From contig RFZR01000037.1 of NCBI GenBank assembly GCA_009920595.1, positions 1-10,894 of the forward strand: DNA of 10,894 nt, read 5' to 3'. Position 1 is the first letter of the stretch. Each line of letters starts with the position of its first letter. Of this stretch, positions 1 through 6,488 are shown piece by piece. Below the pieces are notes generated by a model. It ran no database searches and was not told the DNA's origin. It was given only the letters and a program-made list of their open reading frames with translations. Source of the stretch: Alphaproteobacteria bacterium. GTDB lineage: Bacteria; Pseudomonadota; Alphaproteobacteria; Rhizobiales; Beijerinckiaceae. The position numbers and the translations under genes were made by a program.

Positions 1-5
1 TCTTA

Positions 6-2114
6 TCAACCTGGCTGCATCAAGCCGAGATTGACCAATTGCGCTTTCAGATCTGTCTGATCGACCAGATTATTATTCATGTCGGACAAATCAATTTGCG
101 GAGGCATGACAAGACGCCCTTTACCCGCCAAGGCCGACAAATCACCTAAGTTCGGGAAGTAATATGGACGTTGCTTGGTGACGGGCGGTTCGGTTGCAGG
201 ACCGAAATCAATGCCGATCGCACTGACCTTCATGGGCAAAAGTTTATTGCCAAGACCAATCGAGTCCAAAATTGTCGAAAGAGCGGACGCATTCGATATG
301 GACAAGCTTGCAATTTGACCTTGATCGACCGCGTAAATTGACTTGAGTAATCCTGTCGAATCCAACCGCTTTAAATTTGTAAGAACATTTTGCTGTTCTG
401 TTGCATCCGATTTGAGCAATGCCAAAATCGAATCGGCCACTGACAAGGATAGAGGGAAATCAGATAGATTGTTGTCTCGCAAATCTTTCTGGAAATTTGT
501 AACATCAGTCGATGCAAAATCAGCGGGCACGGCAGTGTTGATTGAACGCAACTTACCATCGGAGGCTAGTTTTGCCACACGCGCAATTTGCCCCGAGATT
601 GATTCCGGCGAACCAGACACTTCAAGACCCGAGAGAAGTTTCGCGAGCACGTTCCCTTTACCCGGATCAATGACCGGAGACTGGTTGGTGATTGTTGGAT
701 AGATTGTCGACAAGAGCGACACATCAAGCGCTGATGTCACTCGGATACCACTAATCTTCGAATTGAGAGTGGTATGAGTTGGTGGACTCAAATCCAATGC
801 CAAAGCATTCTCAGCCGTATCGACAATCCTAAAGGAATCGAATTTTGTAAGAGTCGAACCAAGATCTTCAAATTGCGCAGCCTGCCCTGCATTCACGTCA
901 CCACTTATTTTAACGGAACTAATCGCAGGCGCGCCCGAACCGAACAATGCATCTTTCGCTACAAGAATCGCTGCTGCATTATCTGAAATTTGAAGCGGCC
1001 GCGCCAAGCTGACATTGGTTCGCCCTTGCAGAAGTGTTGCGATGTCTTTCGCCTGCTGCGCTGTAACCGTTCCCGAATTGTCCAAGACAAAGGGACCAGG
1101 ATTATTGAAAAGAATGCCAAGAGCCTTCGCATTTCGTGCGATTTCAACAGACGACAAGCTCAATGTGCCACTTGGTAAATCTGTTAAACGCAGACTATTA
1201 AGTTTATCGGCATCGGCCAAAGATCCAATTACACCAAGATGCGACTTCAAATAGGAAAGCGGCTGCGCAATATCAATCGGTGCCGAAGTTGTCGTGATCG
1301 TTCCTAATTTTTGTTCATTCGATATTTTTTGAATATTCGAACCCAGGAACATAATGGAATCGATACTGTCTCGTATGTTAACGCGCCTTACATTTGCGAG
1401 AGACGCCACCGAGTTGGCATTCGCAGCTGTCACATCACGCACTGCGACCTGATAACTTGTACCAATTTTCGATAAAACCGAGTTCCCTGCCCTCAACTGG
1501 CTATAAGTCAGCTGCAATTCAGTAGAATTTGTGCCGGTTAACTGCAGAGTTCTCAAACTACCGGCATTGGTCATTTGGCCGAGCTTTGCCCACACATCGC
1601 CTTGTGACAAATTCAGCGGGTCATCGGCAACGGTTACGGGATAGGCGAGCTTTTTCATCATATCCGTCGTGATGGATAAAGCTTGCGTTCCGGAAATACG
1701 ATCCGCTGTCAATGTGAATGAAGAGGGGGATGCCAGCTTCGGAAGGAGCTTTGTCAACGCCTGCATTTGGGTGAAGCTGATCTTGATGATCGCCGGGTCG
1801 ACCGCAGGTTTGACGGAGACGATCACACCAATATCGACAAGCCTATTGAGTTTTGTAATCGCATCAGAAGAAAGCGACGTGATACTCTGATTGAGGTTGA
1901 GGTTAAAAGGGACCTTCAGGGCGGCCTTATTATTCGGGTTGATCGCTAAGGCTTCTTCTAGGGTTTTGACCGGCACTTGGGCTTGAAACAATCTGGCCAA
2001 AGCAGACACATTGACCGTCGGCGTTGACGTGCTTTTCGCCGTCGTCGCCACCTTCGACGCCGTTGTCTTCATAACCGAACTACTGCTCGAGACGCCCGAA
2101 ACAGACGTGACCAT
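6..2114 (-). CDS. Large cysteine-free repetitive protein, probably secreted or surface-exposed; function unknown
   Basis: I do not recognise a characterised family. The frame opens with a TTG at 2126, but the ATG at 2114 is the better start because GAGGG lies about six bases upstream; this gives 702 residues. The protein starts with a Ser/Thr/Ala/Val-rich stretch of about 35 residues without a Sec or Tat signal. The rest is made of imperfect units in which a short beta-like segment (for example LQISDNAAAI, FRIVDTAENAL, LSLSVADSILALL) is followed by a helix-like Leu/Ala segment and another strand ending in SI or SV. There is no cysteine and only one tryptophan. No RTX GGxGxD nonapeptide is visible. 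The C-terminus is shorter, Tyr/Pro/Asp-rich and ends LMQPG. Lack of cysteine, low-complexity composition and beta-rich repeats are common in type I or otherwise secreted adhesin-like proteins, so a surface role is my inference. The next gene downstream lies outside the window. Confidence 0.8.
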   Translation of the reverse strand: MVTSVSGVSSSSSVMKTTASKVATTAKSTSTPTVNVSALARLFQAQVPVKTLEEALAINPNNKAALKVPFNLNLNQSITSLSSDAITKLNRLVDIGVIVSVKPAVDPAIIKISFTQMQALTKLLPKLASPSSFTLTADRISGTQALSITTDMMKKLAYPVTVADDPLNLSQGDVWAKLGQMTNAGSLRTLQLTGTNSTELQLTYSQLRAGNSVLSKIGTSYQVAVRDVTAANANSVASLANVRRVNIRDSIDSIMFLGSNIQKISNEQKLGTITTTSAPIDIAQPLSYLKSHLGVIGSLADADKLNSLRLTDLPSGTLSLSSVEIARNAKALGILFNNPGPFVLDNSGTVTAQQAKDIATLLQGRTNVSLARPLQISDNAAAILVAKDALFGSGAPAISSVKISGDVNAGQAAQFEDLGSTLTKFDSFRIVDTAENALALDLSPPTHTTLNSKISGIRVTSALDVSLLSTIYPTITNQSPVIDPGKGNVLAKLLSGLEVSGSPESISGQIARVAKLASDGKLRSINTAVPADFASTDVTNFQKDLRDNNLSDFPLSLSVADSILALLKSDATEQQNVLTNLKRLDSTGLLKSIYAVDQGQIASLSISNASALSTILDSIGLGNKLLPMKVSAIGIDFGPATEPPVTKQRPYYFPNLGDLSALAGKGRLVMPPQIDLSDMNNNLVDQTDLKAQLVNLGLMQPG

Positions 2115-2430
2115 GACCACCCTCAAAAGCTTATGCCCGGCCGTCGCCGGACATGGATATCCGCCTTCGGAACTGCAAAACTGGTGCCATGATCCGGAAT
2201 CTTGAGATCGCGGTTAAAATCCCCCAAACAAGAAGATAAAACTTAGATTTTCCCTCGATTTCAGCCCATTTCAAGAGTCTGGGACCCGAACAGTGCCGCA
2301 GGCCGGACTCCCTGGTTCGAACTTTTCCAAACTATAAGCGCCTTCATTGACAAGCCTTCTTGCCGACCGATAGGAGAGGATCGTCATCGGCAAAATCCAT
2401 ACGGATTGATTGCAGGCTCCCCAGGTGTTC
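2115..2430. other. Divergent intergenic region between the repeat protein and feoA
   Basis: These 316 bases hold no convincing gene. On the left they form the leader of the minus-strand repeat protein, including a CCGGC/GCCGG hairpin with a four-base loop at 2137-2150. On the right they carry a candidate promoter for the FeoA gene. No clear minus-strand promoter could be picked out by eye. Confidence 0.6.
2347..2374 (+). promoter_or_regulatory. Candidate sigma70-type promoter of the FeoA gene
   Basis: A perfect TTGACA (2347-2352) is followed after 16 bases by GATAGG (2369-2374), which matches three positions of TATAAT. Initiation near 2382 would leave a leader of about 50 bases before the ATG at 2431. 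The -35 is strong and the -10 is weak. Confidence 0.4.
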
Positions 2431-2730
2431 ATGTCCAACTCTGACAAAGACGATCACATCATTCCGCTCGGCCACGGCCATAAAGGACTGAGAGGCATCG
2501 TGGCATCGGTAGGGGGAAACGATCCTGCCACGATTCAAAGTGACGATCCTTTTTCTCAAGAACTCGAACGGCGTCTTCTCGAAATTGGATTTGTCGAAGG
2601 GGCCGAAGTCGAAATTCTTCATGAAGGCTTTATTGGAAAAGATCCGATTGCCGTTCGTGTTGATGATATGAGTGTGGCGCTACGTCGGCGTGAGGCCAAC
2701 GCGATCTTAATTCGACCAGTTAAGGCGTAG
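2431..2730 (+). CDS. FeoA-family SH3-like protein, not followed by FeoB
   Basis: The 99-residue product ends in a FeoA-type SH3-like domain (about residues 43-96): ELERRLLEIGFVEGAEVEIL, then DPIAVRVDDMSVALRRREA and a closing ILIRPV strand. In characterised systems FeoA is a small cytoplasmic partner of the FeoB ferrous iron permease; related domains occur at the C-terminus of DtxR-type regulators. The first 40 residues are a polar, less typical extension containing HGHKGLRG. An in-frame TTG at 2410 would add seven residues, but the ATG is preferred; neither start has a good Shine-Dalgarno site (only AGGTG very close to the ATG). No feoB or feoC follows: a strong terminator comes 35 bases after the stop and the next gene points the opposite way. 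Family assignment is solid; a role in iron uptake is inferred. Confidence 0.85.
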   Translation: MSNSDKDDHIIPLGHGHKGLRGIVASVGGNDPATIQSDDPFSQELERRLLEIGFVEGAEVEILHEGFIGKDPIAVRVDDMSVALRRREANAILIRPVKA

Positions 2731-2764
2731 GGCGCTAACTAAAAATTGGAAAAGCGGGCAAGAA

Positions 2765-2795
2765 AAAACCCTCTGAGTTTTTCTCAGAGGGTTTT
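2765..2795. terminator. Strong bidirectional intrinsic terminator
   Basis: AAAACCCTCTGAG (2765-2777) pairs perfectly with CTCAGAGGGTTTT (2783-2795) around a TTTTT loop. The A-tract on one side and T-tract on the other make it work in both directions. It sits between the convergent feoA and ion-channel genes and should terminate both. Confidence 0.93.
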
Positions 2796-2818
2796 GTCAA
2801 GCTTGAATGAAAATCAGA

Positions 2819-3859
2819 CTACCGCGCCAAGGGCAGAAGCGCCTCACGAATTTCACGCGCCGATCGCCGCGCAATTGTTGCGGCTTCTTCAGGCGTAAGA
2901 ACGTGATCTTTTTCTAATAAGACGATGGCGGTGGCACGCGGATTATCGCGTGCTTGCGCTCCCAGTTTTTGATCAGCTGATGCATCTTTCTGCTCTTGAT
3001 TGTCGAGCGTCTCTCCGAATAACAAAATCATAATTGTCTTGCCGACAATATTCATCAAGATCGAGAACAAGATCAAACCGGCAAACATTGTGAATGCCGC
3101 CACGACACGCCCAAGTACGGTCGTGGGATACATGTCACCATAGCCGGTTGTCGTGAGCGTGACCACACACCACCACATCGCAGTTGGGATGGATGTAAAA
3201 AAGCGCTTGTCTTCAGGGATTGGATTTCCGCTGATGGGATCATGCGGCATAAAAATTTGTGGCTCGTCACCGGGTTGTAAACTTGCGTCGAGTGCTGCCT
3301 GACCTTCGATGAGAGAATGAGGGGCGTAAAGCTCCCCTTCAGCATAATACATGAGGCTTGAAGACATCATCATAACGGCAAAGAGCGTGATGAGATAGAT
3401 ATTCAAATTGATCAGCAAAGGGTTACGATTTTTTGCAATCTGCGAACCCAACATTTCCAAAGCTTGCCGCGCGAGTTTCAAAACACGCATCACACGAAGT
3501 ACGCGCATCACGCGAAGAACTCTTGTGCCACGCAAGGCCTGAGTATCTGCAAACAACAAAAGCGATGGCAGGATCGACAAAAGATCGATGATACCCCAGA
3601 AACTGAAAACAAATTTCAATCTGTGTTTGGCAAAATAAATATTGCCAACATATTCAAGTATGAACACGCCAAGCGTTACGTTTTCTACGATCGTCATCAA
3701 TTGATGATGATGCTCGGCCACATCAGAAAGCGTTTCAACCGCAATGCCAATGCAAGAAATGAAAATGAAAAAAGCGATGAAATTTTGAAAATGGCGGTAC
3801 CACGCGAAAGTAACATCGGTGAACATCCGCTCAAGAAACAACAACGGCCCGCTACGCAT
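2819..3859 (-). CDS. Voltage-gated potassium channel-like (Kv-type) ion transporter
   Basis: This is a six-helix channel with a canonical K+ selectivity filter. Starting at ATG 3859 gives 346 residues. S1 is near residues 27-42, S2 near 56-75 and S3 near 85-103. S4 (110-128) carries six arginines and one lysine at exactly every third position. S5 is near 150-172, the filter TTGYGD is at 237-242 and S6 is near 253-280. The cytoplasmic tail of about 65 residues is charged and ends with LTPEEAATIARRSAREIREA. The segment between S5 and the pore helix is about 50 residues, much longer than in compact bacterial Kv channels. A GTG at 3892 would add 11 residues, but the ATG has GGAG eight bases upstream, and a candidate -10 box overlaps the GTG. 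It should conduct K+ in the inner membrane in response to voltage; gating is inferred from S4. It lies alone, convergent to feoA. Confidence 0.92.
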   Translation of the reverse strand: MRSGPLLFLERMFTDVTFAWYRHFQNFIAFFIFISCIGIAVETLSDVAEHHHQLMTIVENVTLGVFILEYVGNIYFAKHRLKFVFSFWGIIDLLSILPSLLLFADTQALRGTRVLRVMRVLRVMRVLKLARQALEMLGSQIAKNRNPLLINLNIYLITLFAVMMMSSSLMYYAEGELYAPHSLIEGQAALDASLQPGDEPQIFMPHDPISGNPIPEDKRFFTSIPTAMWWCVVTLTTTGYGDMYPTTVLGRVVAAFTMFAGLILFSILMNIVGKTIMILLFGETLDNQEQKDASADQKLGAQARDNPRATAIVLLEKDHVLTPEEAATIARRSAREIREALLPLAR

Positions 3860-3890
3860 TACTCTACTCCACTTTATGAACGCGGGACGC

Positions 3891-3920
3891 ACTATTGCCG
3901 GGCCGGCCCAATTTTGTCAA
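3891..3920 (-). promoter_or_regulatory. Candidate promoter of the Kv-like channel gene
   Basis: On the minus strand a perfect TTGACA (3920-3915) is followed after 18 bases by AATAGT (3896-3891), with four of six matches to TATAAT. Transcription would begin near 3884, about 25 bases before the ATG at 3859. This argues against the alternative GTG start at 3892. Confidence 0.45.
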
Positions 3921-3954
3921 TTTTGTGGCACGACGTCTTAAATCATTCAAACTA

Positions 3955-3982
3955 TTGCCCAAATCAGCAATCATTCTGTAAC
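3955..3982 (+). promoter_or_regulatory. Weak candidate promoter for the small coiled-coil gene
   Basis: TTGCCC (3955-3960) and TGTAAC (3977-3982) are separated by 16 bases, each with four matches to the sigma70 consensus. It lies 53 bases upstream of the start at 4035 within the divergent gap from the channel gene. Support is by eye only. Confidence 0.28.
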
Positions 3983-4034
3983 CCTTGATGCGGTAACTCT
4001 TTGGCACCCGCAGCGGAAACGAGGTTCAGAGCCG

Positions 4035-4265
4035 ATGGCTGATGATGATGCAGCTCGGATCGAAAAACTGGAGAGCGAAATCGCTCGCCTGCGCCGTCTG
4101 GTTGCCGATTATGCAGCTGAAGCCGCCCGCTTACGTCAAAATGATCAGGCTCGTGCCCGTCAGGATAATATTTCGCAAACAGCCCGTGTGACCGCTGAGG
4201 AGGCGGATTTTGCCTTGATGATGGGCAAAAAAACGCCGCGCCCGACGCGTCGCAAATCAGCTTGA
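4035..4265 (+). CDS. Small coiled-coil protein, function unknown
   Basis: The 76-residue product is soluble and strongly charged. Residues 8-35 (RIEKLESEIARLRRLVADYA and on to ARLRQ) have leucine/isoleucine/alanine heptad spacing and should form a coiled coil, probably a dimer. The middle is polar (residues 36-50). The C-terminal 12 residues are basic and proline-rich (KKTPRPTRRKSA), which might contact nucleic acid or acidic partners; this is inference. The ATG has GAGG ten bases upstream. There is no signal peptide or membrane segment. It is followed by a GC-rich hairpin (4272-4286) and then azlC in the same direction, so it may or may not be transcribed with the exporter. Short coiled-coil proteins of this kind are common in alphaproteobacteria, and no function can be read from the sequence. 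Confidence 0.72.
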   Translation: MADDDAARIEKLESEIARLRRLVADYAAEAARLRQNDQARARQDNISQTARVTAEEADFALMMGKKTPRPTRRKSA

Positions 4266-4271
4266 TCTCCT

Positions 4272-4286
4272 GAGACGCCCCGTCTC
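4272..4286 (+). other. Hairpin between the coiled-coil gene and azlC
   Basis: GAGACG (4272-4277) and CGTCTC (4281-4286) form a perfect six-pair stem around CCC, seven bases after the stop of the upstream gene. No clean T-run follows (the next bases are TCTATGCC), so it may attenuate or stabilise rather than fully terminate transcription. Confidence 0.42.
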
Positions 4287-4360
4287 TCTATGCCTCATTG
4301 ATTGACAAGGATCGTCCGCGTCTTCTAGGTCGGGGTTTCTTGGTGACGCCCGAGGCCTTG

Positions 4361-5062
4361 ATGTCGATGTCTTCTGTTCTGCGCGACGTCCGCTTGGGTG
4401 TCATAGGAATCCTCCCTATCGCTCTCGCCGCCGTGCCCTTTGGCCTTCTTTTGGGCAGCGAGGCCGTTAGGCGAGGGTTGAGCCCCGCCGAGATCAGCCT
4501 CATGAGCATGATCGTTTTTGCAGGCTCCGCGCAATTTCTGACCGTCAGCATCTGGTCACATCCCGCGCCATGGGCTGCACTCGCGCTGGCGGCTTTCCTG
4601 ATCAATCTTCGTCATGTGCTGATGTCGGCGTCGCTCTCACCGAAGCTCAAACATTTTCGTAGCTCACAAAAAGCACTCGTCGCTTTTCTCCTTGCAGACG
4701 AAATTTGGGCGCTGAACGAAAGACGCGCGATGATTCATCAAATCACGCCGGGCTTTTATTTTGGCACGGCGCTCGGCCTCTATGTCATTTGGCTGGCCGC
4801 GACGATTGCGGGCACCGTACTTGGTGAAACCCTGCCCGCCCCCGAGACTATTGGTTTCGATTTTGTTTTTGCAGCCCTCTTCATCAGCCTCGTGACAGGC
4901 TTTGCGAAAACATGGCGCGCGCTTCCTGTGGTCATATCAAGTCTCGCAGCGTCGCTTCTTTTCAAATCAGTCTTCGGCGGAACCGGCTTTATTGTTGCGG
5001 GTGGGCTTGCAGGCATGATTGCCGCCGCGCTTCTACCTCCCGAGCAGAAGGAAGCGCCATGA
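4361..5062 (+). CDS. azlC: AzlC family protein, large subunit of branched-chain amino acid exporter
   Basis: AzlC and AzlD form a two-component inner-membrane exporter for branched-chain amino acids and related compounds (AzlCD, YgaZH, BrnFE family). From ATG 4361 the product is 233 residues, the usual AzlC length. Family landmarks are VPFGLLLG (25-32), FAGSAQF (53-59), the NLRHVLMSASLSP segment (82-94) and an acidic LADEIWALNE loop (111-120). Hydrophobic helices follow around 134-155, 168-182, 188-203 and 208-224. The frame is open upstream to a TTG at 4298, but those 21 residues are polar and unlike the family, while GAGG sits five bases before the ATG at 4361 (and eleven before an alternative ATG at 4367). 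It overlaps azlD by four bases (ATGA), indicating translational coupling. The exact substrate cannot be read from the sequence. Confidence 0.92.
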   Translation: MSMSSVLRDVRLGVIGILPIALAAVPFGLLLGSEAVRRGLSPAEISLMSMIVFAGSAQFLTVSIWSHPAPWAALALAAFLINLRHVLMSASLSPKLKHFRSSQKALVAFLLADEIWALNERRAMIHQITPGFYFGTALGLYVIWLAATIAGTVLGETLPAPETIGFDFVFAALFISLVTGFAKTWRALPVVISSLAASLLFKSVFGGTGFIVAGGLAGMIAAALLPPEQKEAP

Positions 5063-5364
5063 ATCTTGATCCCGCAACCGTGATGGCCATCATCGCAATG
5101 GCCTTCGCGACTTATGCCACGCGTATTTCTGGCTTTATCATCGGCCCTTATCTCCCGGAGCAAGGACGCTTGAAACAGGCACTTGATGCTGTACCTGCAG
5201 CCGTTCTGACGGCAGTGATTGCGCCAACTTTGTTCAACAGCCCAGCCGAGTTATTCGCCGCCGTGGTGACCGCTATCGCGGCGCGAAGACTACCCGCTTT
5301 GGGAGCGATCGCGGTGGGAGTCTGCGCCGTTCTGCTTGGGCGCCAATTCTTAGGACACTGGTAA
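5059..5364 (+). CDS. azlD: AzlD family protein, small subunit of branched-chain amino acid exporter
   Basis: The 101-residue product is the normal size for AzlD. It has three or four hydrophobic segments (about 7-18, 46-59, 64-75 and 81-97). It carries the family features ATYATRISGF (17-26) in the first helix and VPAAVLTAVIAP (45-56) in the next. It is the obligate small partner of AzlC in the exporter. Its ATG overlaps the azlC stop as ATGA (5059-5062) and has a good GAAGGAAG Shine-Dalgarno region inside the end of azlC. Only two bases separate its stop from the start of the acetyltransferase gene, so the three genes are almost certainly one transcript. Confidence 0.92.
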   Translation: MNLDPATVMAIIAMAFATYATRISGFIIGPYLPEQGRLKQALDAVPAAVLTAVIAPTLFNSPAELFAAVVTAIAARRLPALGAIAVGVCAVLLGRQFLGHW

Positions 5365-5366
5365 AA

Positions 5367-5828
5367 ATGCCAATTCGCGCAACACTTGCAGACCTTGAGC
5401 CCATTCTGGCATTCCAGGAACGGGCCTATCACGAAAACCGCGCCATCAAAGGCGTTGAACCTCTTCCTTTGAGCGTCGATTACACGGGACTCTTCGACTT
5501 CATGGAATTCTGGATTGAAGGGCCAAAAGATCATCCTGAGGGCCTCGTCATTCTTGATCCGACCCATGAGCCGCCTGGGGATGCGCTTTTCATCTGGAGT
5601 ATCGCGACAGCCCCCGATCAGCGCGGGAAAGGACTCGGCAACAAGCTCCTCGATTTCGTCGAGGCACGAGCGAAAGCGCTCAACCGGCGCGCCGTCACGC
5701 TGGTTACCAATAGCCGCCTGCCCGAACGGATCGATTGGTATCTCCGTCATAACTTTGTCATCATGAGGCATGAGACACTCAGCGATCGCACAGTCGTACA
5801 TATGCGAAAAAATATCGCATCCGATTGA
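5367..5828 (+). CDS. GNAT family N-acetyltransferase
   Basis: The 153-residue product is a single-domain GNAT enzyme, transferring acetyl from acetyl-CoA to an unknown amine. The acetyl-CoA pyrophosphate-binding motif is QRGKGLG (85-91), preceded by the beta-4 strand FIWSIATAP (75-83) and followed by the helix NKLLDFVEARAKAL (92-105). The beta-5/alpha-4 region contains TLVTNSRLPERIDWYLRHNF (111-130), with the Tyr typical of motif B. It is cytoplasmic with no extra domain. It begins two bases after azlD and has AGGA eleven bases upstream, so it is probably the third gene of the azlCD operon. An acetyltransferase next to an amino acid exporter suggests an amino acid-like or amine substrate, but this is only a contextual guess. 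A short T-tailed hairpin follows. Confidence 0.9.
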   Translation: MPIRATLADLEPILAFQERAYHENRAIKGVEPLPLSVDYTGLFDFMEFWIEGPKDHPEGLVILDPTHEPPGDALFIWSIATAPDQRGKGLGNKLLDFVEARAKALNRRAVTLVTNSRLPERIDWYLRHNFVIMRHETLSDRTVVHMRKNIASD

Positions 5829-5841
5829 GAAAATTTCGCGT

Positions 5842-5867
5842 AGACAGATTAAGTGTCTGATTTTTTT
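5842..5867 (+). terminator. Probable terminator of the azlC-azlD-GNAT operon
   Basis: AGACA (5842-5846) pairs with TGTCT (5854-5858) around a seven-base loop, followed by GA and seven T residues (5861-5867). The stem is short but the T-tract is good, and it lies 13 bases after the GNAT stop. Confidence 0.55.
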
Positions 5868-5895
5868 GCCGAAGCATTACGGTGTGCCCTACAAA
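5866..5895 (+). promoter_or_regulatory. Weak candidate promoter for the glycine-zipper gene
   Basis: TTGCCG (5866-5871) and TACAAA (5890-5895) are 18 bases apart, each with about four matches to consensus. Transcription from here would give a leader of roughly 125 bases that includes the hairpin at 5942-5969. Confidence 0.28.
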
Positions 5896-5941
5896 AACAG
5901 AAGGGAAAGCCGTTAAAAATGCATGGCGAAACCCATTGGAC

Positions 5942-5969
5942 GCGGGCCGCCAAGTTTGGTAAAGCCCGC
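5942..5969 (+). other. Two-part stem-loop in the leader of the glycine-zipper gene
   Basis: GCGGGC (5942-5947) pairs with GCCCGC (5964-5969). Inside it CCAA (5950-5953) can pair with TTGG (5956-5959), leaving small internal loops; the two-base inner loop is tight, so the inner helix may be only partly formed. There is no T-tract, so it is not a terminator. It lies about 60 bases upstream of the ATG at 6030 and does not match a riboswitch class that I recognise. Confidence 0.4.
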
Positions 5970-6029
5970 CCATCGATCCCGGAACGGATGCTGAGTTTGT
6001 TTTCAACCCTGTAAATAATGAGGACCAAA

Positions 6030-6371
6030 ATGAAGAAGATCTTGATTGCCGCTACCGCACTTCTCGCACTCGCGATTGCTCCGGTGGAAGCAAAGACAAA
6101 AGCCCCAGCGAAGGCTGCTCCGGCTCCTGTCGTCAATGATGCAACCGACGGCTTTCTCCTTTGCGGCCTTCTCGTTGTTCCGGCCCGCTGCACGATGACT
6201 GAACGCGTTATCGGTGGCGTTGTGTTCGGTGCGGCAATCGGCGCGGCTGTCGGCTCAGTCTACACCACGGTGGCCGGCGCGCAGACTGTTGCTCAGAGCA
6301 TTCAGAACGCCGCACTCATCGGTGCTGGTGTTGGCGGTCTCGGTGGCGCCGCCATCGGCCACGCCAAGTAA
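6030..6371 (+). CDS. Exported glycine-zipper protein
   Basis: The 113-residue product begins with a clear Sec signal peptide: MKK, hydrophobic LIAATALLALAIA, then a likely cut after PVEA (residue 21). A short Ala/Lys/Pro linker follows. The mature part has two cysteines (45 and 54) that could form a disulfide. Two glycine-zipper segments follow, GGVVFGAAIGAAVG (62-75) and GAGVGGLGGAAIG (98-110), each long enough to insert into or pack against a membrane. Such domains occur in small envelope-associated proteins. There is no lipobox cysteine. An upstream in-frame ATG at 6018 is less likely because GAGG (6020-6023) is correctly placed for the ATG at 6030. The gene has its own strong terminator, so it appears monocistronic. 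The specific role is unknown. Confidence 0.87.
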   Translation: MKKILIAATALLALAIAPVEAKTKAPAKAAPAPVVNDATDGFLLCGLLVVPARCTMTERVIGGVVFGAAIGAAVGSVYTTVAGAQTVAQSIQNAALIGAGVGGLGGAAIGHAK

Positions 6372-6413
6372 TTTTGTTTGATTTAGGCCCTAATTTTTTG
6401 GGCTCAAAACGAC

Positions 6414-6443
6414 AAAAGCCCCGCATCATGCGGGGCTTTTTTT
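6414..6443 (+). terminator. Strong intrinsic terminator after the glycine-zipper gene
   Basis: AAAAGCCCCGC (6414-6424) pairs with GCGGGGCTTTT (6430-6440) around ATCAT, followed by three more T residues. It is near-palindromic and could act in both directions. The GCCCCGC stem recurs at 9739-9765 and 10668-10691. Confidence 0.93.
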
Positions 6444-6488
6444 AAACGTCAACGCTTCCCCTTTTTATGCCGTTGAGAGCTTTTGCGC

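Noticed and set aside
2281..2330. A GGTTCGAAC motif (2314-2322) resembling a tRNA T-loop in the feoA upstream region
   Set aside because: No acceptor stem, D-arm or anticodon arm could be placed around it, and no CCA end follows.
3464..3988. A 174-codon open frame antisense to the ion channel gene
   Set aside because: It overlaps the S1-S4 region of a clearly identified channel; its translation is irregular and has no recognisable domain.
4298..4360. TTG-initiated 21-residue N-terminal extension of AzlC
   Set aside because: It is polar, unlike AzlC proteins, and the GAGG site and ATG at 4361 give the normal family length.
5148..5801. A 217-codon open frame antisense to azlD and the acetyltransferase gene
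   Set aside because: Both genes on the other strand have strong family matches and tight operon spacing; the antisense translation has no recognisable motifs.
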